The notes: generated by a model not told the origin, from the letters alone. 64,000 nt of DNA from Burkholderia catarinensis (GCF_001883705.2 NZ_MDEQ02000023.1:1-64000), one strand, 5' to 3'; shown: positions 34,104-43,435, numbered from the stretch's first letter. A program made the numbers and translations.

Positions 34104-36554
34104 ATGCAAAACAAACCCGCAACACGACGTCAGTTCCTCGCCGATGCGCTGAAGCTCGCCGGCGCCACCGCGATCACGGGCATGCTGCCCGAAAGCATCG
34201 CGCGCGCCCAGGCGATTCCGGCTGCCACCGTGACCGGCACGATCCAGGACGTGAAGCACGTCGTGATCCTGATGCAGGAAAACCGTTCGTTCGACCACTA
34301 CCTCGGCACGCTGGGCGGCGCGCGCGGCTTCGGCGATCCGCGGCCGGTCGTGATTTCGAGCGGGTATCCGGTGTGGCGCCAGCCCTGGATGCTGTCCTAC
34401 GTGTTCCCGTTCAACCCGTCCCCGCCCTCCGGCACGGCGAACGGCGACACCTACTACGGCGACCTCCCTCACGACTGGGGCACCACGCACAGCGCCTGGA
34501 ACAACGGCCGCTATGACAACTGGACCGGTGCGAAGACCAGCGGCACGATGTACTACTTCACGCAGAACGACATCCCGTTCTACTACGCACTGGCGAGCGC
34601 GTTTACGGTGTGCGACGACTACCACTGCTCGATGCTCGGCCCGACCGATCCGAACCGGCTGTATCTGTGGACCGGCTGCTGCGGCAACGTGCCGGGCTAT
34701 TCGCCGTACACGGACAACACGATGACCGGCACCGGCTGGACGACACTGCCCGAGCGGCTGAACGCCGCCGGCGTCACGTGGAAGTTCTACCAGGACAAGG
34801 GCAACGGCCTGGATTCCGGCCACGCATACGGCAATTCCAACAGCGCCGGCAGCACGCTCTGGTGGAACGGGAACTACGGCGACAACATCGTTCTCAACTT
34901 CAAGCAGTACCAGAACCTCGGCGCCAACGATCCGCTCGCGCCCGCGATCAACGGCACGCAGATCGACCCGAGCGGCGGCGGCAAGGAATACGACACGAAC
35001 CTGTTCAGCCAGTTGCAGGCCGACGTCGCGAACGACACGTTGCCGCAAGTGTCGTGGATCGCCGCGCCTTATGCGTACTGTGAGCATCCGTCGTGGGCCG
35101 CGAGCGGCGGCGAATGGTACGTGAGCAACGTGCTGAATGCGCTGACCTCGAATCCGAAGGTCTGGGCCAGCACGGTCCTGCTCGTGATGTACGACGAGAA
35201 CGACGGCCTGTTCGATCACGTGCCGCCCGCCGTCCCGGCCAGCTCTGCTGCCGGCACCGGCCAGTCGACGGTCTCGACGGCCGCGGAATTCGTCGCCAGC
35301 AGCGGCAGCGCATCGGATGGTTCGGCCAGCGGCGACGTGCCGATCGGGCTCGGGCCGCGCGTGCCGATGTTCGTGATCTCGCCGTGGTCGAAGGGCGGCA
35401 AGGTGAATTCGCAGGTCTTCGATCACACGTCGGTGGTCCGGTTCCTCGAGGCGCGATTCGGGTTCCAGGAAACCAATATCTCGCCGTGGCGACGCGCGGT
35501 GTGCGGCGACCTGACGTCGGCCTTCGATTTCTCGAACGCCGACCAGACGGTGCCCGCGATCCAGCCGCCGGCGAGCAACATGAACCCGAACGGCTCGACC
35601 GTCCTGATCCCCTATCCGACCACCACCGCGGTGCCGGCGCAGACCGCCGGCCGCAGCACCGCCTGCCGCCTGCCCTACGAGTTCTTCGTGCAAGGCAAGG
35701 TCAACCGCGCCGGCAACGCGCTCGCGCTGACGATGACCAACACAGGCACCGCCGGCGTGCACCTGCAGGCGTGGGTCGACGGCACGAGCACGATCCCCCG
35801 GCATTACACGATCGCGGCCGGCGCGAGCCCGTGCACGAACCTGTCGGATTCGCTCGCGCTGAATAGCGGCGGCAGCTACGATTATTCGGTGTACGGGCCG
35901 AACGGCTTCCTGCAGACGTTCCGGGGCAGCATCGGTTCGTCCGGCAACACGGGGTCGACCGCCGAAATCAGCCTGTGCTACGACGTAGCGAACGGCAATG
36001 TGCAGATCACGCTCGACAACTCGGCAGGTTCCAGCGCGACGACGTTCCAGCTCACCGACAACGCATATGGCATGAACACGCGGCAGTCGGTCACCGTCGC
36101 CGCCGGCGCGACGCAAGCGGTCACGTGGTACGGCGACGGCGGCTGGTACGACGCCAGCATCCGCGACGCGAACGATCCGAACTTCCTGCGCCGGGTGGCC
36201 GGCTGCGTGCAGACGCAATCCGGCGCGCTGCTCACGGATTCGGCGATCGGCAATACCGGCAAGAAGTTCGTCGCGTCGCTCGCGTCTCAGGGCTCGACGT
36301 TCGGCACGCTGCGGTTCGACTACGTCGCGCCGCCGTGGAGCCACAGCCCGAAGAACTGGGTGGGCATCTTTGCGCGCGGCGCGCAGCCGACCAGGGGCAG
36401 CTACAAGTCGTGGGCATACCTGCCCAAGAGCACCGGCTCGCTGCTGTTCTCGTCGACCGCGAACAGCACGCTCGCGTCGGGCCAGTACGACGCGTGGTAT
36501 CTGTTCGATGACGGCTACACGCCGCTCGCGGGGCCCGTCGCGATCAGCATCTGA
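34104..36554 (+). CDS. plcN: phosphocholine-specific phospholipase C (non-haemolytic type)
   Basis: 816 aa. A twin-arginine signal (TRRQFLADALKLAG, residues 8-21) sends the folded enzyme across the inner membrane. The acid-phosphatase-like catalytic domain starts VVILMQENRSFDHYLGTLGG (Glu59, Asn60 metal region) and includes PYAYCEHPSW and LVMYDENDGLFDHVPP. After about residue 510 come two C-terminal PLC-specific beta domains, and a final ~75-residue NWVGIFARG...AWYLFDDGY module like that found in other Burkholderia PLC proteins. It hydrolyses phosphatidylcholine outside the cell, releasing phosphocholine. A GC-rich hairpin follows the stop. Confidence 0.92.
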   Translation: MQNKPATRRQFLADALKLAGATAITGMLPESIARAQAIPAATVTGTIQDVKHVVILMQENRSFDHYLGTLGGARGFGDPRPVVISSGYPVWRQPWMLSYVFPFNPSPPSGTANGDTYYGDLPHDWGTTHSAWNNGRYDNWTGAKTSGTMYYFTQNDIPFYYALASAFTVCDDYHCSMLGPTDPNRLYLWTGCCGNVPGYSPYTDNTMTGTGWTTLPERLNAAGVTWKFYQDKGNGLDSGHAYGNSNSAGSTLWWNGNYGDNIVLNFKQYQNLGANDPLAPAINGTQIDPSGGGKEYDTNLFSQLQADVANDTLPQVSWIAAPYAYCEHPSWAASGGEWYVSNVLNALTSNPKVWASTVLLVMYDENDGLFDHVPPAVPASSAAGTGQSTVSTAAEFVASSGSASDGSASGDVPIGLGPRVPMFVISPWSKGGKVNSQVFDHTSVVRFLEARFGFQETNISPWRRAVCGDLTSAFDFSNADQTVPAIQPPASNMNPNGSTVLIPYPTTTAVPAQTAGRSTACRLPYEFFVQGKVNRAGNALALTMTNTGTAGVHLQAWVDGTSTIPRHYTIAAGASPCTNLSDSLALNSGGSYDYSVYGPNGFLQTFRGSIGSSGNTGSTAEISLCYDVANGNVQITLDNSAGSSATTFQLTDNAYGMNTRQSVTVAAGATQAVTWYGDGGWYDASIRDANDPNFLRRVAGCVQTQSGALLTDSAIGNTGKKFVASLASQGSTFGTLRFDYVAPPWSHSPKNWVGIFARGAQPTRGSYKSWAYLPKSTGSLLFSSTANSTLASGQYDAWYLFDDGYTPLAGPVAISI

Positions 36555-36571
36555 GGGCGCCACGGCGAAAC

Positions 36572-36596
36572 GGGCGCTCCGGTGTGTGGAGCGCCC
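36572..36596 (+). terminator. hairpin after phospholipase C
   Basis: Stem gggcgctcc (36572-36580) / ggagcgccc (36588-36596), loop ggtgtgt, 17 bp beyond the stop. No strong T run follows, so termination may be partial. Confidence 0.6.
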
Positions 36597-36617
36597 GCTC
36601 GTGTGCCGTGTCGATCG

Positions 36618-36821
36618 GAACGTGTGGCGCAGGCCGATCCGCGTGACGAGCTGCGTGTTCGCGCCCGCGTTGCCGACGAACGACGCCGACGAGCCGATCT
36701 CGGCCCGCACCGGCACCGCTCGGCCGTTGATCGTGTCGCTGCCCGACGCCTTCTGGCAGGCCGCGCTCACGTACACGTCGGTGTGCCTCGACAGCGCGCA
36801 GTCGACTGCGGCCTTGACCTC
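36618..36821 (-). pseudogene. C-terminal remnant of a Gram-negative porin
   Basis: On the minus strand about 68 codons read EVKAAVDCALSRHTDVYVSA, then ACQKASGSDTINGRAVPVRA, then EIGSSASFVGNAGANTQLVT and RIGLRHTF. This is the C-terminal end of a Burkholderia-type OmpC-like trimeric porin, with the terminal Phe needed for outer-membrane insertion. The codon after that Phe is CGA instead of a stop, and the frame stays open far into the phospholipase gene. The rest of the porin is absent. It is a broken fragment without its own start. Confidence 0.65.
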
Positions 36822-36889
36822 GCGTCACTTGCCTTCAATCGGTGCGGCCGGTGCGCTGACGCACCGCCGCCCGTCCGGTCATTGCCGCA

Positions 36890-37675
36890 TCACTTTCGCG
36901 TCGCCACGATGAACAGCCGCGGAAACGGCAGCAGCACGGTGCCGTTGTCGAGCGCCGGATAGCCGTTCGGCCCGGCAAGCGCATCGCGATAGCGCGCGAG
37001 GAACGCGCGCTGTTCGGCATCATCGAGCGCCGCGAGAAACGGCCGCAGCGCGCTGCCCTTGAACCATTCGACGACCGCGTCCGCGCCGCCCCGCAGCGGG
37101 TGGTAGTAGGTCGTGCGCCACACGTCGACGCGCGAACACAGCGGCGACAGCAGCGCGTAGTAGTACCGCGCGTCGAACCGCTCGGTGCGCGCCGCGTCTT
37201 TCAGCTTGTCCGCCCAGGGCCCGGCCGCGGCAACTTCGCGCATCAGCCGGTGCGCGGGTTCGTCGAGGTTGTCGGGCATCTGCACCGCGAGATGGCCGCC
37301 CGGCGCGAGCCGGCCGACGAGTGTCGGGAACAGCATGTCGTGCGCGGGCACCCACTGCAGCACCGCGTTCGACAGGATCAGGTCATAGCCGCCCGGATCG
37401 TCCCACGCGGCAACATCGGCGAGATCGAAACGCAGCGCCGGCAGGCGCTTGCGCGCGGCCGCGATCATGTCCGCCGATGCGTCGATCCCGTGGACCGTCG
37501 CGTCCGGTGCGCGAGCGATCAGCGCTTCGGTCGAATTGCCGGGGCCGCAGCCGATGTCGATTGCGGTATGGATCGGCGTCTTCGGCACGGCGGCCAGCAG
37601 GTCACGCACCGGCCGCGTGCGTTCGTCCTCGAATTGCACGTACTGGCTTGCGTATTGATCGAGCGGGGTCGTCAC
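36890..37675 (-). CDS. tam: trans-aconitate 2-methyltransferase
   Basis: A 261-aa SAM-dependent enzyme that methylates trans-aconitate, a by-product inhibiting the TCA cycle. It can be aligned with E. coli Tam along its length: the SAM motif DIGCGPGNST (40-49), GIDASADMIAAAR, FDLADVAAW, NAVLQWVPAH, LAVQMPDNLDEPAHRLMREV, VDVWRTTYYHPL and the end LPFPRLFIVATRK. The GTG at 37675 has an AGGAGA site and matches the conserved start; the longer frame to 37759 is not supported. It is divergent from a LysR gene, 146 bp away. Confidence 0.92.
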   Translation of the reverse strand: MTTPLDQYASQYVQFEDERTRPVRDLLAAVPKTPIHTAIDIGCGPGNSTEALIARAPDATVHGIDASADMIAAARKRLPALRFDLADVAAWDDPGGYDLILSNAVLQWVPAHDMLFPTLVGRLAPGGHLAVQMPDNLDEPAHRLMREVAAAGPWADKLKDAARTERFDARYYYALLSPLCSRVDVWRTTYYHPLRGGADAVVEWFKGSALRPFLAALDDAEQRAFLARYRDALAGPNGYPALDNGTVLLPFPRLFIVATRK

Positions 37676-37821
37676 GATGGTTCTCCTGATGGCATGCACT
37701 GCATGGAAGGCTGCGGCGCATCCGGGCGCGGGATGCATGCAGCCGTCGATGCAGCGCATTCTGCGACTTCGATCGACCTTCAGTAAAATGAATTTAATAT
37801 CGCTATTGATTCAAAATTCTG

Positions 37822-38718
37822 ATGAAGATCGATACGCTCGGGGTACAGGCTTTCGTCGCGATCGCCGACGGCGGCAGCTTCAGGCAGGCAGCCGACACGC
37901 TGCACGTCACGCAGACGGCGATCACGCAGCGGCTGCGCAAGCTCGAAGCGTATCTCGGCGTCGCGCTGGTCGAACGCACGACGCGCCGCACCACGCTGAC
38001 CGAGATCGGCCGGCGCTTCCTGCCGCAGGCGCGCCGGCTGCTGAACGAATTGTCTGACGCGCTGACCGAAATCCGCGAGACCGGCCTGAGCCAGCGCGGC
38101 GACGTCACGATCGCGTGCGTGCCGACGGTCGGCGTGCAATACCTGCCCCGTATCCTGCGCGCGTTCTCCGCGCACCGGCCGCACGATCGCGTGAAGATCC
38201 TCGATCACGCATCGGCCTCGGTGCTGCAGGCCGTGCTGCGGCGCGAAGCCGAGTTCGGCATCGGCATCGCCGGCGACCAGCACCCCGAACTCGTCAGTGT
38301 GCCGCTCACGCACGACCCTTACGTGCTCGTCTGCCGCGACGATCATCCGCTCGCGAAGCGGCGGCGCATCCGCTGGGCGGCACTGCAGCCGCATCCGCTG
38401 ATCTTCGCCGGCGAAGTGAGCGGCAATCGCGGGCTGCTCGAAGGCGCGCTGAAGACGAGCGGCGTATCGCTCCATTCGTTCTACGAAGTGCAGCGCAGCT
38501 CGACGGCGCTCGGGCTCGTCGCGGAAGGGCTCGGCGCGGCCGTGGTGCCGAAGCTCGCGATCCAGAAGAACGCGTATCCGATGATCCGCACGGTCGAGCT
38601 CGTCGAGCCGTCGGTGTCGCGCACGCTCGTGCTCGTGACGCGCAAGAGCGCGCAACTGTCGCCCGCGGCGCGCGCGCTTTACGACATGATCGTCGAGCGC
38701 GCGGCGCCGGCGCGGTGA
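37822..38718 (+). CDS. LysR family transcriptional regulator
   Basis: 298 aa. The N-terminal helix-turn-helix (AFVAIADGGSFRQAADTLHV, then TQTAITQRLRKLEAYLGVAL) is standard, followed by the periplasmic-binding-like effector domain from about 90 (VTIACVPTVGVQYLPRILRA) to the end. It is divergent from tam, with an AT-rich stretch (aatttaatatcgctattgat, near 37791-37810) between the two that probably contains its promoter and operator. The ligand is unknown; tam is the likely target only by position. Confidence 0.9.
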   Translation: MKIDTLGVQAFVAIADGGSFRQAADTLHVTQTAITQRLRKLEAYLGVALVERTTRRTTLTEIGRRFLPQARRLLNELSDALTEIRETGLSQRGDVTIACVPTVGVQYLPRILRAFSAHRPHDRVKILDHASASVLQAVLRREAEFGIGIAGDQHPELVSVPLTHDPYVLVCRDDHPLAKRRRIRWAALQPHPLIFAGEVSGNRGLLEGALKTSGVSLHSFYEVQRSSTALGLVAEGLGAAVVPKLAIQKNAYPMIRTVELVEPSVSRTLVLVTRKSAQLSPAARALYDMIVERAAPAR

Positions 38719-38797
38719 TCGGTGAGTGGTACAGGTGCCGGAGGCATCGCCGGATGTCGGCAGGTGTCGGGAACACGCCTGTTGCCCGAAAACGCGC

Positions 38798-39232
38798 TCA
38801 AAGCACCTTGACCATGAACACGCGCGCGGTCCCTTCCGGCTCGCACGGCACTTCGCCGAACGTCTCGTAACCCTGCTTCCGGTAGAAGTCCGGCGCCTGG
38901 AACGAGATCGTGTACAGCACCGCCCGCGCGCACCCGCGCCGTTTCGCTTCTGCTTCGGCCTCCCGCAGCAGCCGGCTGCCGAATCCGCCGCCGCGCAACG
39001 ATTCGGGCAGGTAGAACAGATCGATGAAGAAGAGGCCGAGCGAAGTACGGCCGGTGAGGCCGCCCACGATCTCGCCGGTTGCGGGATCGGTCACGTAGAC
39101 GTCGAGCGTGGCCGCGTCGGCGCGCCCCGTCATCGCATGGTTGAATTCGCCGAGCTTGCGGCTGATGAGGTCGCGTGCAGCCGGCTGTTCGGTATCGGTC
39201 AGTCGAAGGGTAACGTCGGGATGGGCTGTCAT
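38798..39232 (-). CDS. GNAT family N-acetyltransferase
   Basis: 144 aa, single GNAT domain. The core is seen in GRTSLGLFFIDLFYLPESLR followed by the acetyl-CoA loop RGGGFGSRLLREAEAEAKRR and the C-terminal RAVLYTISFQAPDFYRKQGY. The tyrosine in FYRKQGY is the usual general acid. The substrate is unknown. The ATG at 39232 fits the domain; the longer frame to 39313 does not. The 257 bp between this gene and cynS hold no supported gene. Confidence 0.88.
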   Translation of the reverse strand: MTAHPDVTLRLTDTEQPAARDLISRKLGEFNHAMTGRADAATLDVYVTDPATGEIVGGLTGRTSLGLFFIDLFYLPESLRGGGFGSRLLREAEAEAKRRGCARAVLYTISFQAPDFYRKQGYETFGEVPCEPEGTARVFMVKVL

Positions 39233-39489
39233 GGCGCGAAGGCGTGGGTAACGGGTCGGCGACGATTCGTCCGACATGATGCCAGCAAAGCAGGACCGGC
39301 GCCCACCCCGCACGATCGCGAAAGAACGCGGACGGCGGGCGCATCGCGCGCGCGCCGTCGGTCATCAGGTGCGCGCTCGACAGGTTCGACACGACCGTCT
39401 TGCCGCTCGGCAAGCGCACGGGGTACAGCGCCCGCCGGCGCACGTCGTGCGAACTTGTACGGCACCGCTGCTGCGGCGCCGCGTCGGCG

Positions 39490-39960
39490 TCAGAACGGCT
39501 TGGTCGGCAGGTACTTGCCGTCGAGCGTGATCACCGCGCGCGAACCGCCTTCGGGATCGTCGACCTTCTTCACGTCGAGCCGGAAATTGATCGCGCTGAT
39601 GATGCCGTCGCCGAACTTCTCGTGGACCAGCGCCTTCAGCGTCGTGCCGTACACCTGCAGCATTTCGTAGAAACGGTAGATGGTCGGGTCGGTCGGCACG
39701 CGATCGTCGATGCTGCCGCGCAGCGGGATCGACTGCAGCAGCAGCACCGCGTCGTCGTCGAGGCCGAGCTTGTCGGCGACGACGCGCGCCGCGTCGGCCG
39801 GCAGCGCATGCTGGCCGAGCAGCGCGGCCGTGACGAACGCTTCGCTCAGGCCCGTGCCTTCGGTAAGCTGTGCGAACGACAGGTTCTTGCGCGCCTTCGC
39901 GAGAACGACGGTTTCCGCAAGCGCGTGGCGCGCAGTCTGGCTGTGCTGGGACTGGATCAT
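39490..39960 (-). CDS. cynS: cyanate hydratase (cyanase)
   Basis: 156 aa, as usual for the family. It decomposes cyanate with bicarbonate to ammonia and CO2. The catalytic residues Arg96, Glu99 and Ser122 of E. coli cyanase fall at exactly the same numbers here (TIYRFYEM and GIISAINF). The N-terminal helical domain resembles a DNA-binding fold (LSFAQLTEGTGLSEAFVTAA), and the C-terminal dimer domain ends VITLDGKYLPTKPF. GAGGAA precedes the ATG. It is 30 bp downstream of cynT. Confidence 0.96.
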   Translation of the reverse strand: MIQSQHSQTARHALAETVVLAKARKNLSFAQLTEGTGLSEAFVTAALLGQHALPADAARVVADKLGLDDDAVLLLQSIPLRGSIDDRVPTDPTIYRFYEMLQVYGTTLKALVHEKFGDGIISAINFRLDVKKVDDPEGGSRAVITLDGKYLPTKPF

Positions 39961-39990
39961 GGCAATTCCTCGTAGTTGGGTAGGGGCGAT

Positions 39991-40650
39991 TCAGGCCGCG
40001 ACAGGGAGCGTCGCGGGGGTGGCGCGAACACCGGAATGGTTCGCGAGGGCCACGAACCGGCCGGTCGCGCCGTCGTAGGCGTCGATGCAGCCCGATTCGA
40101 TGTCGTAGACCCAGCCGTGCAGTGCGAGACGCCCTTCTTCGAGCGCGAGCCGCACGGCGGGGTGAGTCTTCAGGTTGGCAAGTTGCGCGACGACGTTCTC
40201 GCGCACCATCGAGTCGATCCGCTCACGTTCGCTGCGATGCGTGCGCGCCTCGTTCACGACGCGCGCCGAATCGGCATAGCGCAGCCAATGGCCGACGGCC
40301 GGCATGTGGTCCATGCACTGGCACGTCGCGATCGCGGTCATCGCGCCGCAATCGGAATGCCCACAGATCACGACATCGGTGACGCGCAGCGCGGCGACCG
40401 CATATTCGACCGACGCCGACACGCCGCCCGGCTCGGGGCCATAGGACGGCACGATGTTGCCCGCGTTGCGAATCACGAACAGGTCGCCCGGTTCGCGCTG
40501 CGTGACGAGTTCGGGCACGAGCCGGCTGTCCGAGCATGAGATGAACAGCGCCCGAGGGTTCTGGCTGCGCGCGAGATCGCGGAACAGCGCCGCGCGCGCC
40601 GGATAGGCGTCGCGCTGGAACTTCAGGAAGCCTTCAATAATGTCCTTCAT
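39991..40650 (-). CDS. cynT: beta-carbonic anhydrase of the cyanate operon
   Basis: 219 aa. The zinc site is complete: Cys39, Asp41 and Arg43 in SCSDSR, then His98 and Cys101 in CGHSDCGAM. The enzyme returns bicarbonate for the cyanase reaction, preventing its loss as CO2. The ATG at 40650 is the conserved start (MKDIIEGFLKFQRD). It is the first gene of the cynTS operon, divergent from cynR. The cyanate transporter gene cynX of E. coli is not next to it. Confidence 0.95.
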   Translation of the reverse strand: MKDIIEGFLKFQRDAYPARAALFRDLARSQNPRALFISCSDSRLVPELVTQREPGDLFVIRNAGNIVPSYGPEPGGVSASVEYAVAALRVTDVVICGHSDCGAMTAIATCQCMDHMPAVGHWLRYADSARVVNEARTHRSERERIDSMVRENVVAQLANLKTHPAVRLALEEGRLALHGWVYDIESGCIDAYDGATGRFVALANHSGVRATPATLPVAA

Positions 40651-40763
40651 CGCGTGTTCTCCGGTACAGGTGGAATCGATGAAGGGCAGGTTACGCCTGA
40701 CTTCCAATAACGTAAAAGACTGATTTATGATCTAGCGGATAAGCACGACTTATAGGAATCACC

Positions 40764-41651
40764 ATGCTGCTGCGCCATATCAACTACTTCCTGGCCGTCG
40801 CCGAACACCGCAGCTTCACGCGCGCAGCCGCTGCGCTGCACGTGTCGCAGCCCGCCCTGTCGCAGCAGATTCGCCAGCTCGAGGAAACGCTCGGCGCGCA
40901 ACTGTTCGACCGCACCGGGCGCGTCACGCGTCTGACCGACGCCGGCGACGTGTATTTCCGCTATGCGCGGCAGGCGCTGCACGATCTCGCGGAAGGCCGG
41001 CGTGCGATTCACGATGTGCAGGATCTGAGCCGCGGCTCGCTGCGCATCGCGCTCACGCCGACCTTCACGAGCTATCTCGTCGGGCCGCTCGTCGAGGCGT
41101 TTCACGGCCGCTATCCTGACGTGTCACTGTCGGTGCGCGAAATGTCGCAGGAACGCATCGAGGCGCTGCTCGTCGACGACGAGCTCGATGTCGGCATTGC
41201 ATTCGAGGATGTGCAGACGGCGGATATCGAAGCGCAAACGCTGCTGGTCGAAACGCTCGCGCTCGTCGTGAACCGCGGGCACCCGCTCGCCGGGAAACGC
41301 AAGGCCGGCCTGCGCGCGCTGCACGACGCGACGCTCGTGCTGCTCACCGCCGAGTTCGCGACGCGCGCACAGATCGACCGTTATTTCCGCGAGCACGACG
41401 TGCAGCCGCGCGTGCTGATGGAGGCGAATTCGCTCGGTGCGGTGATCGAGATCGTACGCCGCACGAACCTCGCGACGCTGGTGCCCGCAACGATCGCGAC
41501 CGGGCACGACGATCTCGTCGCCGTCGCGCTCGATCCGGCCGTGCTGCGGCGCACGGCCGTGTTGCTACAGCGCAAGGGCGCGTACCGGAGCGCGGCCGCG
41601 CGTGCGTTCGTCGAGCTGGCGCTCGCGCAGGGGGCGGGGAAAGGGAAATGA
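40764..41651 (+). CDS. cynR: LysR-type cyanate operon activator
   Basis: A 295-aa LysR regulator whose N terminus (RHINYFLAVAEHRSFTRAAA, then ALHVSQPALSQQIRQLEETL) is nearly that of E. coli CynR. The effector domain starts at about residue 90 (LRIALTPTFTSYLVGPLVEA). With cyanate bound it should relax DNA bending and activate cynTS, which is transcribed divergently 113 bp away. A TAGGAATC site precedes the ATG. Confidence 0.93.
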   Translation: MLLRHINYFLAVAEHRSFTRAAAALHVSQPALSQQIRQLEETLGAQLFDRTGRVTRLTDAGDVYFRYARQALHDLAEGRRAIHDVQDLSRGSLRIALTPTFTSYLVGPLVEAFHGRYPDVSLSVREMSQERIEALLVDDELDVGIAFEDVQTADIEAQTLLVETLALVVNRGHPLAGKRKAGLRALHDATLVLLTAEFATRAQIDRYFREHDVQPRVLMEANSLGAVIEIVRRTNLATLVPATIATGHDDLVAVALDPAVLRRTAVLLQRKGAYRSAAARAFVELALAQGAGKGK

Positions 41652-41724
41652 ACAGGCGAACCACGCCCGACGACAGCCGGGTCATGAACGCCTGCGCTAC
41701 ATCGGATCGGCGCGAACAGTCGCG

Positions 41725-41925
41725 TCAGTTGTACCCGAGAATCGCCACCGACGCGACATCCGGCCGGTCGAGCGTGTTCCCGACCAGCGATGTCATCGGT
41801 TCCTGCAGCACGGCCTGGTACGACGTCACGCGCGCCTCTTCCGGCGCACCGGCATCATCCGATACCGGTTCGTCGAACGCGTCGAAACCGCTGAAAAACG
41901 CCGCTTGTTTCTGCGAAAAAGTCAT
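41725..41925 (-). CDS. 66-aa acidic protein downstream of DUF3422 gene, no known family
   Basis: Starts MTFSQKQAAFFSGFDAFDEP, has an acidic middle (VSDDAGAPEE) and ends DRPDVASVAILGYN. There are no Cys residues and no signal peptide. Codons are strongly G/C-ending and an excellent AAAGGAGTGGAG site lies directly before the ATG, so it is very probably translated. It starts 29 bp after the DUF3422 stop, on the same strand, and is probably in that operon. No domain was recognised. A leader-plus-core arrangement like a peptide precursor cannot be excluded, but no modification enzyme is nearby. Confidence 0.75.
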   Translation of the reverse strand: MTFSQKQAAFFSGFDAFDEPVSDDAGAPEEARVTSYQAVLQEPMTSLVGNTLDRPDVASVAILGYN

Positions 41926-41954
41926 CTCCACTCCTTTGATATGTCGTTGATTTT

Positions 41955-43274
41955 TTAGCTGACCTGCTTCAACGCCGCCGCATGCACGGGCGTGCCGTCT
42001 TGCGCGGCCTCCGATCGCGCGAGCTGCGCGCGCGTGCGCCGCGTGATGTGAATCACCGCGAACACGACCGGCGCGATCAGCAGGCCTTCCGCCAGTTCCG
42101 GATCGACCGGCAGGTTCATCACGTGTAGCGCCTTGAACGCCGCCGTCGCGAGCGACAGCACGTAGTACGAAATGGCCGCCACCGACAGCCCTTCGACCGC
42201 ATGCTGCAAATGAAGCTGATTGCGCGCGGTGCGCTCCATTCCCGCCAGCAGACGCGTCACGTCCTTTTCCTGCGCGAGATTCACGCGCGTGCGCAGCAGG
42301 TCGACCGCCCGCGCGATCCGCGCGGCGATCTGCTCGTGGCGCGCCCACACGCTGCGGCACGTCTCCATCGCCGGCGCGAAGCGCCGCTCCATGAATTCGG
42401 CGATCGTCGGCATGCCTTCGATGCGCTCCTCGCGCAATTCCTGGATGCGCGCCAGCACGAGCTTTTCGTATGCGCGCGATGCACTGAAGCGCGCGCCCGA
42501 TCCCGACAGCGATTCGACCCGCACCGCGAGATGCGTGAGCTTGACGAGCAGCGCCGCGTCGTCGCCGTCGGCGCCGCTCGCATCCATCCGCTGCATCAGC
42601 GCATGCAGCGCCGCATGGATCTCGTCGAGCTCGCGGCTCATCCGGCGCGCGACGGGCAGCGCAAGCAGCGCCATCATCCGGTACGTTTCGATTTCGTGAA
42701 GACGCTGCAGCAGGCGGCCGCCCTGCTCCTCGCGGAAATCCTCGTCGACGACGAGAAAGCGCATGAAGCCGTCGTCGCGCACATGCCAGTCGCAGAACAC
42801 CTTGCCGCCGCCGAGCACGTTGCTGCCGACGAGCGTGGGCCCGTCGATCCAGCGGCGCAGGTCGCCGCAGACGAGCCGCGCGGCGTCGCCCGACAGCAAC
42901 TCCATCCGCACCGCGACGAAGCGGATGCCGGCAAGCCGCGCGAACCACGCGGCCGGAATGCCGTCGATCGCGAGACCGTCGAAATAGCCGGTGTCGCGAC
43001 GCGGCGCGACGAACGTGAAGGTCGAGAATTCGGTGTGGCGTTCCCACTTCAGGTGCCAGCCGCTCGGCGACTGCACCGCGTAGTGCGTCGCGCCTTCGTG
43101 CGGCGCGGCAATGCCGGTATCGCGGCACAGCGCGTGCAGCAGCGTTTCGTGGATATCGGGCTGGCCGTCCGCGTAGATCGCGTAATGCGTGAGCGACACG
43201 GCTTCGGCGAGCCGCAGGAACGGCCGGGCATGCAATTCCGCGGCCAGTGCGGCGCGCAACGGATGGTCCATCAT
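41955..43274 (-). CDS. DUF3422 family membrane-anchored protein
   Basis: 439 aa. The N-terminal half is characteristic: HPLRAALAAELHARPFLRLA, GWHLKWERHTEFSTFTFVAP and DGFMRFLVVDEDFREEQGGR. A helical middle (about 200-350) leads to two TM helices near the C terminus (VAAISYYVLSLATAAFKAL and GLLIAPVVFAVIHI), so most of it is cytosolic and tethered to the inner membrane. The family is common in proteobacteria and has no known function. It starts MMDHP; either ATG may be used. A small peptide gene follows. It is divergent from a LysR gene. Confidence 0.88.
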   Translation of the reverse strand: MMDHPLRAALAAELHARPFLRLAEAVSLTHYAIYADGQPDIHETLLHALCRDTGIAAPHEGATHYAVQSPSGWHLKWERHTEFSTFTFVAPRRDTGYFDGLAIDGIPAAWFARLAGIRFVAVRMELLSGDAARLVCGDLRRWIDGPTLVGSNVLGGGKVFCDWHVRDDGFMRFLVVDEDFREEQGGRLLQRLHEIETYRMMALLALPVARRMSRELDEIHAALHALMQRMDASGADGDDAALLVKLTHLAVRVESLSGSGARFSASRAYEKLVLARIQELREERIEGMPTIAEFMERRFAPAMETCRSVWARHEQIAARIARAVDLLRTRVNLAQEKDVTRLLAGMERTARNQLHLQHAVEGLSVAAISYYVLSLATAAFKALHVMNLPVDPELAEGLLIAPVVFAVIHITRRTRAQLARSEAAQDGTPVHAAALKQVS

Positions 43275-43435
43275 CGATACACCATTCTTCCCTGTTCAGT
43301 CCTGCACGCCGGCTCAGCCGGCCCGACCGCCGCGCCGCCCTCGGGCGCAACGCCAGCGTGATCGCACTATGGCAGACACACAGCAACAATAAAAACGCAT
43401 AATGCTGATCGTTACATTCAGTTTTCCTGATACCG

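Noticed and set aside
33921..36776. Minus-strand open frame of 951 codons opposite phospholipase C
   Set aside because: It is a shadow of the GC-rich plc gene: Arg/His/Val-rich, no domains. Only its first ~50 codons (the porin remnant at 36618-36821) look like true coding sequence.
39279..39443. Minus-strand stretch reading RALYPVRLPSGKTVVSNLSS between the GNAT and cynS genes
   Set aside because: Looks protein-like for about 30 residues but has no start, ribosome site or recognised family, and then degenerates.
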